This document shows positions 1 to 7,566 of a stretch of DNA of 64,000 bases, in pieces. The stretch spans positions 2,790,001 through 2,854,000 of the forward strand of contig NC_017934.1 of the NCBI RefSeq assembly GCF_000147715.2, in the 5' to 3' direction. Under the pieces are notes generated by a model. It saw only the letters and a list, made by a program, of their open reading frames with translations. It had not been told where the DNA came from and did no database searches. Within the stretch, counting starts at the first letter, position 1, and every line of letters begins with the position of its first letter. The position numbers and the translations under genes are program-made. The stretch comes from Mesotoga prima MesG1.Ag.4.2. Lineage in GTDB: Bacteria; Thermotogota; Thermotogae; Petrotogales; Kosmotogaceae.

Positions 1-707
1 CCCAACATCGCTCCGTCGGTCCCACCCACAAGGTCGGGGATAGCGTAAGAACCGAGGGCAGGTATGAATACCAGGATTATTCCTGCTATGATCCCCCCTC
101 TGATCGAAGGGATAAGAACCTTCATTATCGCCTCGGTTCTCTTTGCACCTAGATCCATGGCGGCTTCTACGAGACTGAAGTCGAACTTTTCTATCGCGCT
201 GTAAAGCGGTAGTATCATGTACGGAAGATACATATAGGATATGACAAGTATTACTGAACCCGGCGTATACATGAGCGTCAAGGGTCTATCGAAACCGATG
301 AGCTGTAAAAACGAGTTAATAACCCCATTTCTTCCAAGAATAACCATCCACCCGAATATCCGCACAAGGAAATTCGTCCAGAATGGGACGATTATGAGGG
401 TTAAAAGGATATTGCTTCTCTTCGAGGTAGCTATGAAATAGGCAGTTGGCAGTCCAATTCCCAGACATATGACTGTTGAGACAAGAGATATCCACACGGT
501 CTTCCAGAGTATCTGCCAGTATCCAGCACTGCCGAGCATTCTGGTGTATGCAGCGAGTGTGAAGGGAAGTTCTACTCCTCCATATATTCCCGGAGTGAGA
601 AAGCTGTACAGTATGATTATCAAATATGGAATCAAAAAGAAAACGGTAAGCCACAGGACCCCGGGCATGGAGATCAGAAATCCGGTCAGATTCCGCTTAC
701 TCTTCAA
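1..707 (-). CDS. potB: Spermidine/putrescine-type ABC transporter permease, PotB-like (partial, C-terminus outside window)
   Basis: This inner-membrane permease of a polyamine-type ABC importer is cut by the left edge. The visible frame starts at a TTG at 707, which overlaps the end of potA, and reads MKSKRNLTGFLISMPGVLWL, a first membrane helix. It continues through several hydrophobic segments to the EAAMDLGAKR stretch, the EAA loop that contacts the ATPase and is diagnostic of binding-protein-dependent permeases. The overlap with potA implies translational coupling, and a PotC permease and PotD binding protein are expected beyond the edge. The family call is firm; polyamine rather than another small cation or anion is inferred from the potA neighbour. 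The exact start is less certain, because the ribosome site ahead of the TTG is modest. Confidence 0.82.
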   Translation of the reverse strand, partial: MKSKRNLTGFLISMPGVLWLTVFFLIPYLIIILYSFLTPGIYGGVELPFTLAAYTRMLGSAGYWQILWKTVWISLVSTVICLGIGLPTAYFIATSKRSNILLTLIIVPFWTNFLVRIFGWMVILGRNGVINSFLQLIGFDRPLTLMYTPGSVILVISYMYLPYMILPLYSAIEKFDFSLVEAAMDLGAKRTEAIMKVLIPSIRGGIIAGIILVFIPALGSYAIPDLVGGTDGAML

Positions 708-1824
708 CAGGAACACCGCCTGTCTCTCTTAATACATAACTGTCATCGGCAAACCACCAGACATAGACATCGTCTTTCCACGTGATGATTACTTCATCGA
801 ACAAGTATCTAACGTGTTGCTTGAACGCCTTTAGATATGATTGGCCAATAGCTACCGTGTACTTCGTCTGATTCCCAAGGTAGATAGTCTCGTCGACGAC
901 GCCCTTCAGCACATTCAACTTGACACCTTCGGGAGCAACCGGCATATCCCTAGTAACCTTAACCTTCTCAGGTCTCAACGATACCTGAATTTCCTGCCCC
1001 TCTATCACTTCCATATCTTTGTAGAACCAGATCTCTCCAAATTTCTCGGTGTCCAGCAGGAAGTACTCGTCTTCTACTTTCACGACATTCCCTGTGAAGA
1101 AATTAGTTTCTCCTATGAAGTTGGCTACAAAGGCGTTTACTGGACTCTCGTAGACTTCGAAGGGTGTTCCAAGCTGTATGATCTCCCCCTCATTCATGAC
1201 GGCCACATGATCGGAAATCGACATAGCTTCACTTTGATCGTGAGTTACATAAATAAACGTTATGCCCACTTCATCATGAATCGTGTCTAGCTCTACCAGC
1301 ATGTGTTGCCTTAGTTTCGCGTCGAGAGCCGCAAGGGGTTCATCGAGAAGCAACACTGTCGGTCTCCCCACAAGGGCCCTTGCAATTGCCACTCGCTGTT
1401 TCTGACCTCCGGAGAGCTGGGAAGGCATTTTCTCAACGTGGCCATTGAGACGCGTAAGCTCTATCATTTCCTTGACCTTACGCCTGACCTGATCCTCTGG
1501 CTCTCTTCTCAGTCTAAGGCTGAACGCAATGTTCTCGAATACATTTAGATGAGGAAAGAGTGCGTAGTTCTGAAAAACAGTATTGACTTCCCTTTCGTTT
1601 GGGGGTGTACCGATAATGTTCTTTCCGTTGAGAGTTATGTTTCCGAAGGTGGGGTCCTCAAATCCGGCGATCATTCTTAGTATCGTAGTCTTTCCACAAC
1701 CGGAGGGACCCAGAAGAGAGAAGAACTCGCCCTGTTCTATCGTAAGAGAAACGTTGTCCACAGCAGTGAAAGAATCGTCGAAGATCTTGGTCACGTTCGA
1801 AAGGACAACGGAGTACTCTTTCAA
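697..1824 (-). CDS. potA: Polyamine-type ABC transporter ATP-binding protein PotA
   Basis: This cytoplasmic ATPase should energise the PotB-type permease encoded just downstream. It shows Walker A GPSGCGKT (residues 39-46), the Q-loop FQNYALFPH, signature LSGGQKQR (137-144), Walker B LLLDEP (158-163) and the switch histidine in VTHDQSEA, followed by a TOBE-type C-terminal domain (IQVSLRPEKV). The frame is open further upstream, but a TTG at 1824 sits six bases behind a perfect GGAGGTGAG and gives 375 residues, the usual PotA length. An upstream start would run into the preceding gene, so I use the TTG. The protein is full length with all ATPase motifs intact. The substrate (spermidine or putrescine) is inferred from family only. 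Confidence 0.9.
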   Translation of the reverse strand: MKEYSVVLSNVTKIFDDSFTAVDNVSLTIEQGEFFSLLGPSGCGKTTILRMIAGFEDPTFGNITLNGKNIIGTPPNEREVNTVFQNYALFPHLNVFENIAFSLRLRREPEDQVRRKVKEMIELTRLNGHVEKMPSQLSGGQKQRVAIARALVGRPTVLLLDEPLAALDAKLRQHMLVELDTIHDEVGITFIYVTHDQSEAMSISDHVAVMNEGEIIQLGTPFEVYESPVNAFVANFIGETNFFTGNVVKVEDEYFLLDTEKFGEIWFYKDMEVIEGQEIQVSLRPEKVKVTRDMPVAPEGVKLNVLKGVVDETIYLGNQTKYTVAIGQSYLKAFKQHVRYLFDEVIITWKDDVYVWWFADDSYVLRETGGVPVEE

Positions 1825-1894
1825 TTCATTCTCACCTCCAGTCATCGTTAGAGCAAGTAACAGTATAGCCTTTTGGGTCTTCAGTTGTGTTAAT

Positions 1895-3076
1895 TCAAGT
1901 TGACTTAAGTAGCACAAAGACGACAATGCCGGCCGCAACCGAGAGCAAAGTGACCACCGATATCCTCTTTATGATTCTCGGATACTCGACTTTAAAGTAT
2001 TCGCTCGTCAAAACGAGACAGAGGTGGACCGGCGAAACCAGAACTCCAACAACTGCGAACGTGTAAGCGAGAATCGTTGTAGCAAGTGTACCATAACCGT
2101 TACCCATACTGAGAATTAACGGAAGACTGAGACCTACCCCGGCCTGAGTTACCCCCGTCATGAATCCCATTAGGAACGGAAGAAGAATTACCAGAGTCAG
2201 GGGCGGTATCGACCAGGCGATAAGCTCGCTGCCCATAGATTGCGGAACTTCTGCGATTTCAACAAGGTCTTTGTAAAAGAAGACAGTTAAAAGCAAGATA
2301 AACGTCTTGTATTTGAGAGCCGCTAATAGCACCTTTTTCTTGTTCTTATTGAGAAGCAAATAGACTAGCGATGTCCCGAGGACGGACAGCCAGCCCGGCT
2401 GATTAAGTATCACCAGTATGATTACTGCGATTATCGGCCAGGCGCTAATCAAAAGCTCTTTTAACGCCGAGCGACTGTATCTGATCTTGATCGGCTTTCG
2501 AATCATCAGTAAATATCCGGTAACCAAAGCGACAACCCCTATGGGCATTAGCCAAAGGACAAGCGTATTGAGTCTAATCCTGGATATGCCAGATGCAATA
2601 ACCAGAGCAGGGTACAGAGGCCAGAAGAACTCCATTGCGTGCCTGAACCAGTAGTTGAAGACAAGGCCGTCTTCATTTGAAATAGTGGGGTCGGATTTTG
2701 CTAGATCTTTAACCATGGGCGCGGAGAACATTGCCCCGCCAGGCATCGGAAGGAGTCCGATTATCGCAGGCATCAACGCAATCGAGACTCTTGGCTCGGG
2801 GAAAAGACTTTCAACGGCTCTTACAAATCTTGAAGAATTGCCGCTCTTGTCCATCGTTTCACCCATCAAGTATATGGAGAAAACAGTGATGATTACCTTC
2901 CAGAATTCCCAGTCGCTCACCTCTTTGGCAAAAGCGTTGAAATAGTCTGCAGGTGGAATGAGAAGAACAATACCCAAAGATATCACTGAAAAGAGGAGTG
3001 ACAAAGAGATGTCCTTAAAGAGTTTTAGAGATACAATCAAAACGACGATTGCAATTGCGACCGCTAAAGTATTCAT
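1895..3076 (-). CDS. DUF401 family integral membrane protein
   Basis: A polytopic membrane protein of 393 residues with about ten hydrophobic segments. The conserved LPMPGGAMFSAPMV stretch (near residue 110) and the FMTGVTQAGVGLSLP segment near the C-terminus are typical of the DUF401 family, related to the ion-transporter superfamily. Its substrate is unknown. It lies 70 bp upstream of potA on the same strand, so the two may share a transcript, although the function need not be linked. It is divergent from the hydrolase gene at 3144 across a 67-bp gap that must hold both promoters. The family call rests on remembered sequence character rather than a search. Confidence 0.75.
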   Translation of the reverse strand: MNTLAVAIAIVVLIVSLKLFKDISLSLLFSVISLGIVLLIPPADYFNAFAKEVSDWEFWKVIITVFSIYLMGETMDKSGNSSRFVRAVESLFPEPRVSIALMPAIIGLLPMPGGAMFSAPMVKDLAKSDPTISNEDGLVFNYWFRHAMEFFWPLYPALVIASGISRIRLNTLVLWLMPIGVVALVTGYLLMIRKPIKIRYSRSALKELLISAWPIIAVIILVILNQPGWLSVLGTSLVYLLLNKNKKKVLLAALKYKTFILLLTVFFYKDLVEIAEVPQSMGSELIAWSIPPLTLVILLPFLMGFMTGVTQAGVGLSLPLILSMGNGYGTLATTILAYTFAVVGVLVSPVHLCLVLTSEYFKVEYPRIIKRISVVTLLSVAAGIVVFVLLKST

Positions 3077-3143
3077 CCGTTCCTCCCAGAAGGTACAGGT
3101 TAGCTTATCGAATTATTATATACTTTTATAGAGGTAGATGTAA

Positions 3144-4079
3144 ATGGAAAAGGAGATTTTCGCAAAGCGTTATTCCGATCACCCAGAGATTATCGAGAGA
3201 TTGGAAACAAGCAAAGGTTCTAAGATCTTCCTCAAGTCGAATTATCCAGGCGAATATCCGGAGAATGGCAGCATCCCTCTGTACCTTTACGAAGGGGGCA
3301 GAAAAGGGACGGTGCTGTTTTTTCATGGAAGGGGAGAGAAGAATCTAGATTATCTCAGGTGGTTCCCGGAGAACCTCGCGAAACACGGTTACTCCGGTGC
3401 CATGATGATACTTCCCTTTCATTTTGAAAGAACCCCCGCCGGCCACAAATCGGGGGAGTTGTTTCTGGATCCCAGGACGGATGTTCTAAGAGAAAGGTTT
3501 GAAAACGCCGTTGTGGATGGTTTGACTACTTTAAACTACCTCAAGTGGGAGTGCCCCCCACCCTACTTCCTCATGGGCTACAGCTTCGGGGGTTTTATCG
3601 CGGTCATTACCGCAGCGTTAGAACCTTCCATAAGTGGATTGTCGCTTGTTGTCACCGGAGGCAATTTCTATCACATTACCTGGAAAAGCTTTGTGACCGG
3701 AGTAATGAGGGTCAAGTACGAAGAAGACGGATCCTGTAATAGAGAGAAATGCCGTAAATTGCACGAAGTAGATTACAGAGAGTTCTTGAACTCACTACAG
3801 AAGCCTGAAATCGAAATCGGGAGTGCTCCGATCTCGTGCTTCGAATACGACCCCCTGACTTACGCAAAGTTTGTCAGGTGTCCCACTCTCTTAACTGGAG
3901 CTCTTTTCGATATTTTCATTCCTAGACCTTCTACGAGAGAACTCGCCGAAATGCTTCCAGATGCTACTCTTCGCTGGATGCCTTCCGGCCATCTTACCTC
4001 CATATTGTTCAAAAAGACGATATTGAAGGGTTCTATCGATTTCTTCGAAAGAAAATGTAAAGGGAAGAGTGTTCTCTAA
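3144..4079 (+). CDS. Alpha/beta hydrolase family protein
   Basis: A cytoplasmic serine hydrolase of 311 residues. The nucleophile elbow is GYSFGG (residues 145-150, Ser147). The HGRG motif (61-64) fits the oxyanion-hole region after strand beta-3, and a C-terminal GHLTS histidine can complete the triad. The start ATG has a GAGGTAG site eight bases upstream. No signal peptide or membrane segment is visible. The substrate cannot be read from sequence; related proteins are esterases or prolyl-oligopeptidase-like hydrolases. The gene stands alone, divergent from the DUF401 gene, and is followed by a GC-rich inverted repeat (arms TATCCTC and GAGGATA, about 4088-4136) that may act as a terminator before the repeat block. 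Confidence 0.8.
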   Translation: MEKEIFAKRYSDHPEIIERLETSKGSKIFLKSNYPGEYPENGSIPLYLYEGGRKGTVLFFHGRGEKNLDYLRWFPENLAKHGYSGAMMILPFHFERTPAGHKSGELFLDPRTDVLRERFENAVVDGLTTLNYLKWECPPPYFLMGYSFGGFIAVITAALEPSISGLSLVVTGGNFYHITWKSFVTGVMRVKYEEDGSCNREKCRKLHEVDYREFLNSLQKPEIEIGSAPISCFEYDPLTYAKFVRCPTLLTGALFDIFIPRPSTRELAEMLPDATLRWMPSGHLTSILFKKTILKGSIDFFERKCKGKSVL

Positions 4080-4138
4080 AACGCGCGTATCCTCCGCGGT
4101 CGCGCACACGCGCGAGGATCGAGGATAGAGGCCAGTGG

Positions 4139-4745
4139 TCAGAGCAGAAAATTAGTTGCAAGATGCAGTTCCAAGTTGCAGTAAAAAAGCTTAACAAAAC
4201 GGGTCTGGGGTCTCGTAAAGAGAACCGGCTCATCAATTCACGGTTTTACTGTAACTTAGAAAGTTATCCTGACATCGGTTTGTGGAAGTCCCTCACTCTG
4301 TCATCCCGAACTTGTTTAGGGATCAAGGTTTCGATCTTATCCAAGAACGAAGAACCTGGACGCGCAGCGTCGGAACGAAGAACCGATGCTTCTTGGCGGA
4401 AACGGAGGACCGTTGACGAAAAACGGTTTTTCATAAGCGTACAGGGGTTCTGCAAAGGATCTCGCTCCCAAACCTCTATTTCTTTGTTTCTTGCATCCTG
4501 GCGCGTAAGCGCCAGCATCGCTTCCTGCGTAGCAACCTCACTTCCCCGGACGCTTTTCCGGGCATCACTTCCTGGGATGATTTTCCCAGCATTACTTCCT
4601 CGCGCCAGCAAGCCTCACTTCCCGATGTAGTCGGCTTCGCCTCCTGCCGAAGGCAACTTTGCGTCCGCCGGTGTTCTTCGGCGCCCTGCGTCTAGTCTTT
4701 TATTCTTCTTTGCGCCTAGAGCTTGCAACTTGGAACTGACAACTC
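4139..4745. repeat. Composite intergenic repeat block 1 (hairpin modules)
   Basis: This gap between two convergent genes has no convincing gene. It contains, in order: a TTGCAAG/CCAAGTTGCAG phrase; a segment (about 4190-4325) recurring inverted at 13.1-13.2 and 32.2-32.3 kb; the inverted repeat ATCCCGAA-N5-TTAGGGAT (4303-4323); a copy of the CGCAGCGTCGGAACGAAGAAC phrase also seen at 11.5 and 31.0 kb; and an array of small hairpins at 4498-4690. In that array unrelated stems (CTGGCGC-GTAA-GCGCCAG, CCCGGA...TCCGGG, CTGGGA...TCCCAG) are separated by near-identical linkers of the type CATCACTTCC. Confidence 0.85.
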
Positions 4746-4785
4746 CAAACTGTCCTCTGCGCGAGGCTGAACTGGCCGTCTGTTT

Positions 4786-5745
4786 TCAAATGTAATCAAA
4801 TCCGTAGTTTGGAAGAGAAAGAGGCAGTCCTTTGAATTTGCTGCAGCAAAAGACTTCCTGGTTGAATTCCGCCAATGACAGTCTTTCAACGGTCTCTATG
4901 AATCTGTCATAGTCTTCTGAAGGCATAATCTCCGTGAAGTAGCCCTCCATTTGATCAAAGAAGCTTCTTTTGGAGATAATTTTCGCCGTTCCGGGAAACT
5001 CGAACGGAAGGCTCTCCTCTGCCTTGAAGTGTCTTTCGGCGACGATTATGCATCCCTTGAGTCCGAGTTTTTCGATATAGCCCCTTGTCAATGAGATTAC
5101 GTCTTTGCTGCCTCCGCCGTATTCAATCACGTAATGATTGTCTTCTCTCTCGACAACGGTAATGTAAGCCTTTTCACTCAAGTACGTTTTTGTCTTACGT
5201 GCCTCCGCGTAACCCGTTGAGAAGGTTTTCTCGAAATCTGTGAAGTTCCTTATGTATCTCAGGGGTTTCATTCTGTAAAGATCGAGAATCTTTCCAATGT
5301 CCGAAATTTTCGCTTCCCTCATAGATGCCGTTCTTCCCGGCTTCACGAGAATTCTTTTCGTGCCTGGTGGCCTGACCGCTCCGAACCGCTGATATAGGCC
5401 TCTGCCTCCGGAAATTATGAGTAGTGATAGGCCTATATCTATAGCATGTTCTTCGGCCTTCGCAAGAGTCACGGCTCCGTAGTTCTTCCCACGGTAGTCC
5501 GGGTGAGTGCAGACTGAACCGATGAGACCGACCTTCATCCTGTGTCCGAAGAAAGAGATTTCCCTAGGGAGTAAGCCGATCATCGACACCGGTCTTCCCT
5601 TCTCCTTAACGATTGTCATGTTTTCCACATTCTCTTGCGAAAACAGCACAGGAAAGATCTTTCCCATTTCACTTTTGAAGACAAGAGATGCAAGGTCAAC
5701 CATCCCTTGTAGGTCTTCGATTTCTGCTCGTGCGGGATTGCTCAA
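4786..5745 (-). CDS. GNAT family N-acetyltransferase
   Basis: A cytoplasmic acyl-CoA-dependent N-acetyltransferase. Motif A, which holds the acetyl-CoA pyrophosphate, is visible as VCTHPDYRGKNYGA (residues 78-91). At 319 residues it is twice the length of a single GNAT domain, so a second GNAT-like or sterol-carrier-like C-terminal half is likely, as in Eis-type proteins (inferred). The frame also opens at an ATG at 5760, but GGGAGGTG lies inside that extension and directs a TTG at 5745, which I choose. The acceptor is unknown. The last codons abut the repeat block on the 3' side. The gene is divergent from the TraB-family gene. Confidence 0.78.
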   Translation of the reverse strand: MSNPARAEIEDLQGMVDLASLVFKSEMGKIFPVLFSQENVENMTIVKEKGRPVSMIGLLPREISFFGHRMKVGLIGSVCTHPDYRGKNYGAVTLAKAEEHAIDIGLSLLIISGGRGLYQRFGAVRPPGTKRILVKPGRTASMREAKISDIGKILDLYRMKPLRYIRNFTDFEKTFSTGYAEARKTKTYLSEKAYITVVEREDNHYVIEYGGGSKDVISLTRGYIEKLGLKGCIIVAERHFKAEESLPFEFPGTAKIISKRSFFDQMEGYFTEIMPSEDYDRFIETVERLSLAEFNQEVFCCSKFKGLPLSLPNYGFDYI

Positions 5746-5862
5746 GAGAACACCTCCCATGAATATCTAATGAGCTATATAATTGATAATCTCACAAAGA
5801 AGAGTTGGGTGCAAGATTGTGATTAAATAGAATTTGATAGTCAAATCGAAAGGGTGATTTCG

Positions 5863-7032
5863 TTGTCCGAGACAGTACACAGAATAATGCTTGATGACAA
5901 AGAATTGATAATTATCGGTACCGCTCACGTATCAAAGAATAGCGCCGAAGAAGTAAAGGCGATTATCGAAGAGGAAAAACCCGATTCCGTTGCAATAGAA
6001 CTGTGCAACTCCCGATACCAATCGATACAGGATCAGGATAAATGGAAGAAGACCGATATCGCAAAGGTAGTTAAAGAGAAGAAGTCTTTTCTTCTGCTAG
6101 CTAACCTCATACTTTCCTCTTATCAAAAGAGAATGGCAAAACAAATAGGAATACAGGCAGGACAGGAGATGCTGCAGGCTATTGAGTCGGCAAAAGAGAC
6201 AGGAGCGGAGCTTGTTCTTGCAGATAGAGATATTCAGGTCACTTTCGCAAGAATATGGGGAAATCTTGGCTTCTGGGGAAAGACGAAACTCTTCTTCACT
6301 CTAGTTTTGTCTATCTTCAGCGATGAGAAGATAACAGAAGAAGATCTCGAGAAAATGAAGTCGGGGGATATGCTGACCTCTGCGCTCAGTGAGCTTGCCA
6401 AGTCCTTTCCTCAGCTCAAGGAGTCATTGATTGACGAAAGGGACAAGTATCTCGCCCAGAAGATCAAGACGGCTCCGGGAAAGAAAGTCGTCGCCGTAGT
6501 TGGTGCCGGGCATGTCCCGGGTTTGAAAGAGGCCATAAAAGAGGATCAGGATCTTGTTGCACTCACGAAGATCCCTCCTAAGAAGAAGACCGGTAAGATA
6601 ATCGGCTGGACGATCTCGATAGCGATCATCGCCTTGATTGTTTCAACGTTAATAGTGAATCGCGATGCAGGGTTTGATCAGATTCTAAGCTGGATCCTAT
6701 GGAATGGATCGCTTTCTGCTCTAGGAACTCTTATAGCTTTTGGTCACCCTCTCTCTATACTGACGGCGTTCTTTGTTGCCCCTGTAAGCTCATTGAATCC
6801 GCTTCTGGCTGCGGGATGGTTTGCCGGACTTGTGGAAGCGATCGTAAGAAAGCCCAAGGTCTCGGATTTTGAGAACCTGAACGAAGATGTAAACTCCTTC
6901 AAGGGTTTTTGGAGAAACAGAGTCACGAAAATCCTTCTGATTGTGGTATTCGCGAACGTTGGAAGCAGTGTAGGCACTTTCATTGGGGGAGCCGAAGTAG
7001 TTAGAATTTTCATCAATTCTTTCTTCGGGTAG
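5863..7032 (+). CDS. TraB/GumN family membrane protein (TraB-PrgY type)
   Basis: The N-terminal half is a TraB domain. It begins with GTAHVS (about residues 19-24), followed by a VAIELC stretch and, near residue 215, a VVGAGHVPG segment; these conserved Glu and His residues suggest a metal-dependent hydrolase fold related to Tiki proteases. The C-terminal 150 residues carry about four membrane helices, the arrangement of PrgY/TraB pheromone-shutdown proteins and many uncharacterised bacterial and archaeal homologues. The substrate is unknown. A GTG at 5854 is in frame, but AGGGTGA is five bases ahead of the TTG at 5863, so I use the latter. The stop is followed directly by a small hairpin. 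Confidence 0.82.
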   Translation: MSETVHRIMLDDKELIIIGTAHVSKNSAEEVKAIIEEEKPDSVAIELCNSRYQSIQDQDKWKKTDIAKVVKEKKSFLLLANLILSSYQKRMAKQIGIQAGQEMLQAIESAKETGAELVLADRDIQVTFARIWGNLGFWGKTKLFFTLVLSIFSDEKITEEDLEKMKSGDMLTSALSELAKSFPQLKESLIDERDKYLAQKIKTAPGKKVVAVVGAGHVPGLKEAIKEDQDLVALTKIPPKKKTGKIIGWTISIAIIALIVSTLIVNRDAGFDQILSWILWNGSLSALGTLIAFGHPLSILTAFFVAPVSSLNPLLAAGWFAGLVEAIVRKPKVSDFENLNEDVNSFKGFWRNRVTKILLIVVFANVGSSVGTFIGGAEVVRIFINSFFG

Positions 7033-7048
7033 TAGCACGAAAGTGCTA
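7033..7048 (+). terminator. Short hairpin after the TraB-family gene
   Basis: TAGCAC-GAAA-GTGCTA, a 6-bp stem with a GNRA-type loop, begins directly at the stop codon. There is no T-tract, so it may be an mRNA end stabiliser rather than a true intrinsic terminator. Confidence 0.35.
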
Positions 7049-7566
7049 TCATATCGTACTAATTAATTGAATCAAGGTGAGGAATTCTAATTATTTGAGT
7101 TTGGTCAATATTGTCGGATAGATTGGTATTTCAGGTCTTGAGACCAAGAATCTGGATAACAAGAAATTATCAAATCATTGAAAAAGGAATAATAAGTATT
7201 TATGTAATGTTCTAAAGCTGGAAAATGAACTTCTCAGCGTTATCGAAAAGCTATTTCATGAAGTATTCTCGCACAATAAGGAGTTATAGAAAGACAAAGT
7301 AACAGGGCTGGTTTTATCTGGCAAAGACACCGTAAATTGGGCCTATTTGTTCTTCTGATTTTGCATGTGAATGTAATATAATAATCTTGCAAATACATTA
7401 GCTTCTTCGTGAAGCATGGATTACTTCAGCATCGACAATCAAACACACTGATTTTTCGTTCTATATTTATCTCTCTCGTTTCTTGCCACTACGTAGACGA
7501 AACAACTTTATCCCAGTTCAAGTTGTGACTCGATCGAAACGCTAATTTCTTAAGGAGGCGAAGGAA
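7049..7566. other. AT-rich intergenic region without a recognised gene
   Basis: About 520 bp with stops in all frames. It lacks the hairpin repeats that fill the other large gaps. A TATAAT lies at 7377-7382 but no good -35 is 17 bp upstream. The last bases hold the AAGGAGGCG ribosome site of the next gene. The region probably contains the promoter of the binding-protein gene, but I cannot place it. Confidence 0.4.

Noticed and set aside
841-1290. A 149-codon frame opposite potA
   Set aside because: It is antisense to a clear ATPase gene and has no independent support. Similar long shadows occur opposite deoC, rbsK, HPS/PHI and the GH genes.
4163-4630. A 155-codon open frame on the plus strand, with others on the opposite strand
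   Set aside because: It lies wholly in repeat block 1, lacks a ribosome site, and matching open frames appear in the other repeat copies, so it follows from module composition.
7049-7566. A degraded gene or riboswitch ahead of the orphan binding protein
   Set aside because: No frame or recognisable aptamer-like conserved core could be made out, and sequence similarity to the neighbouring genes is lacking.
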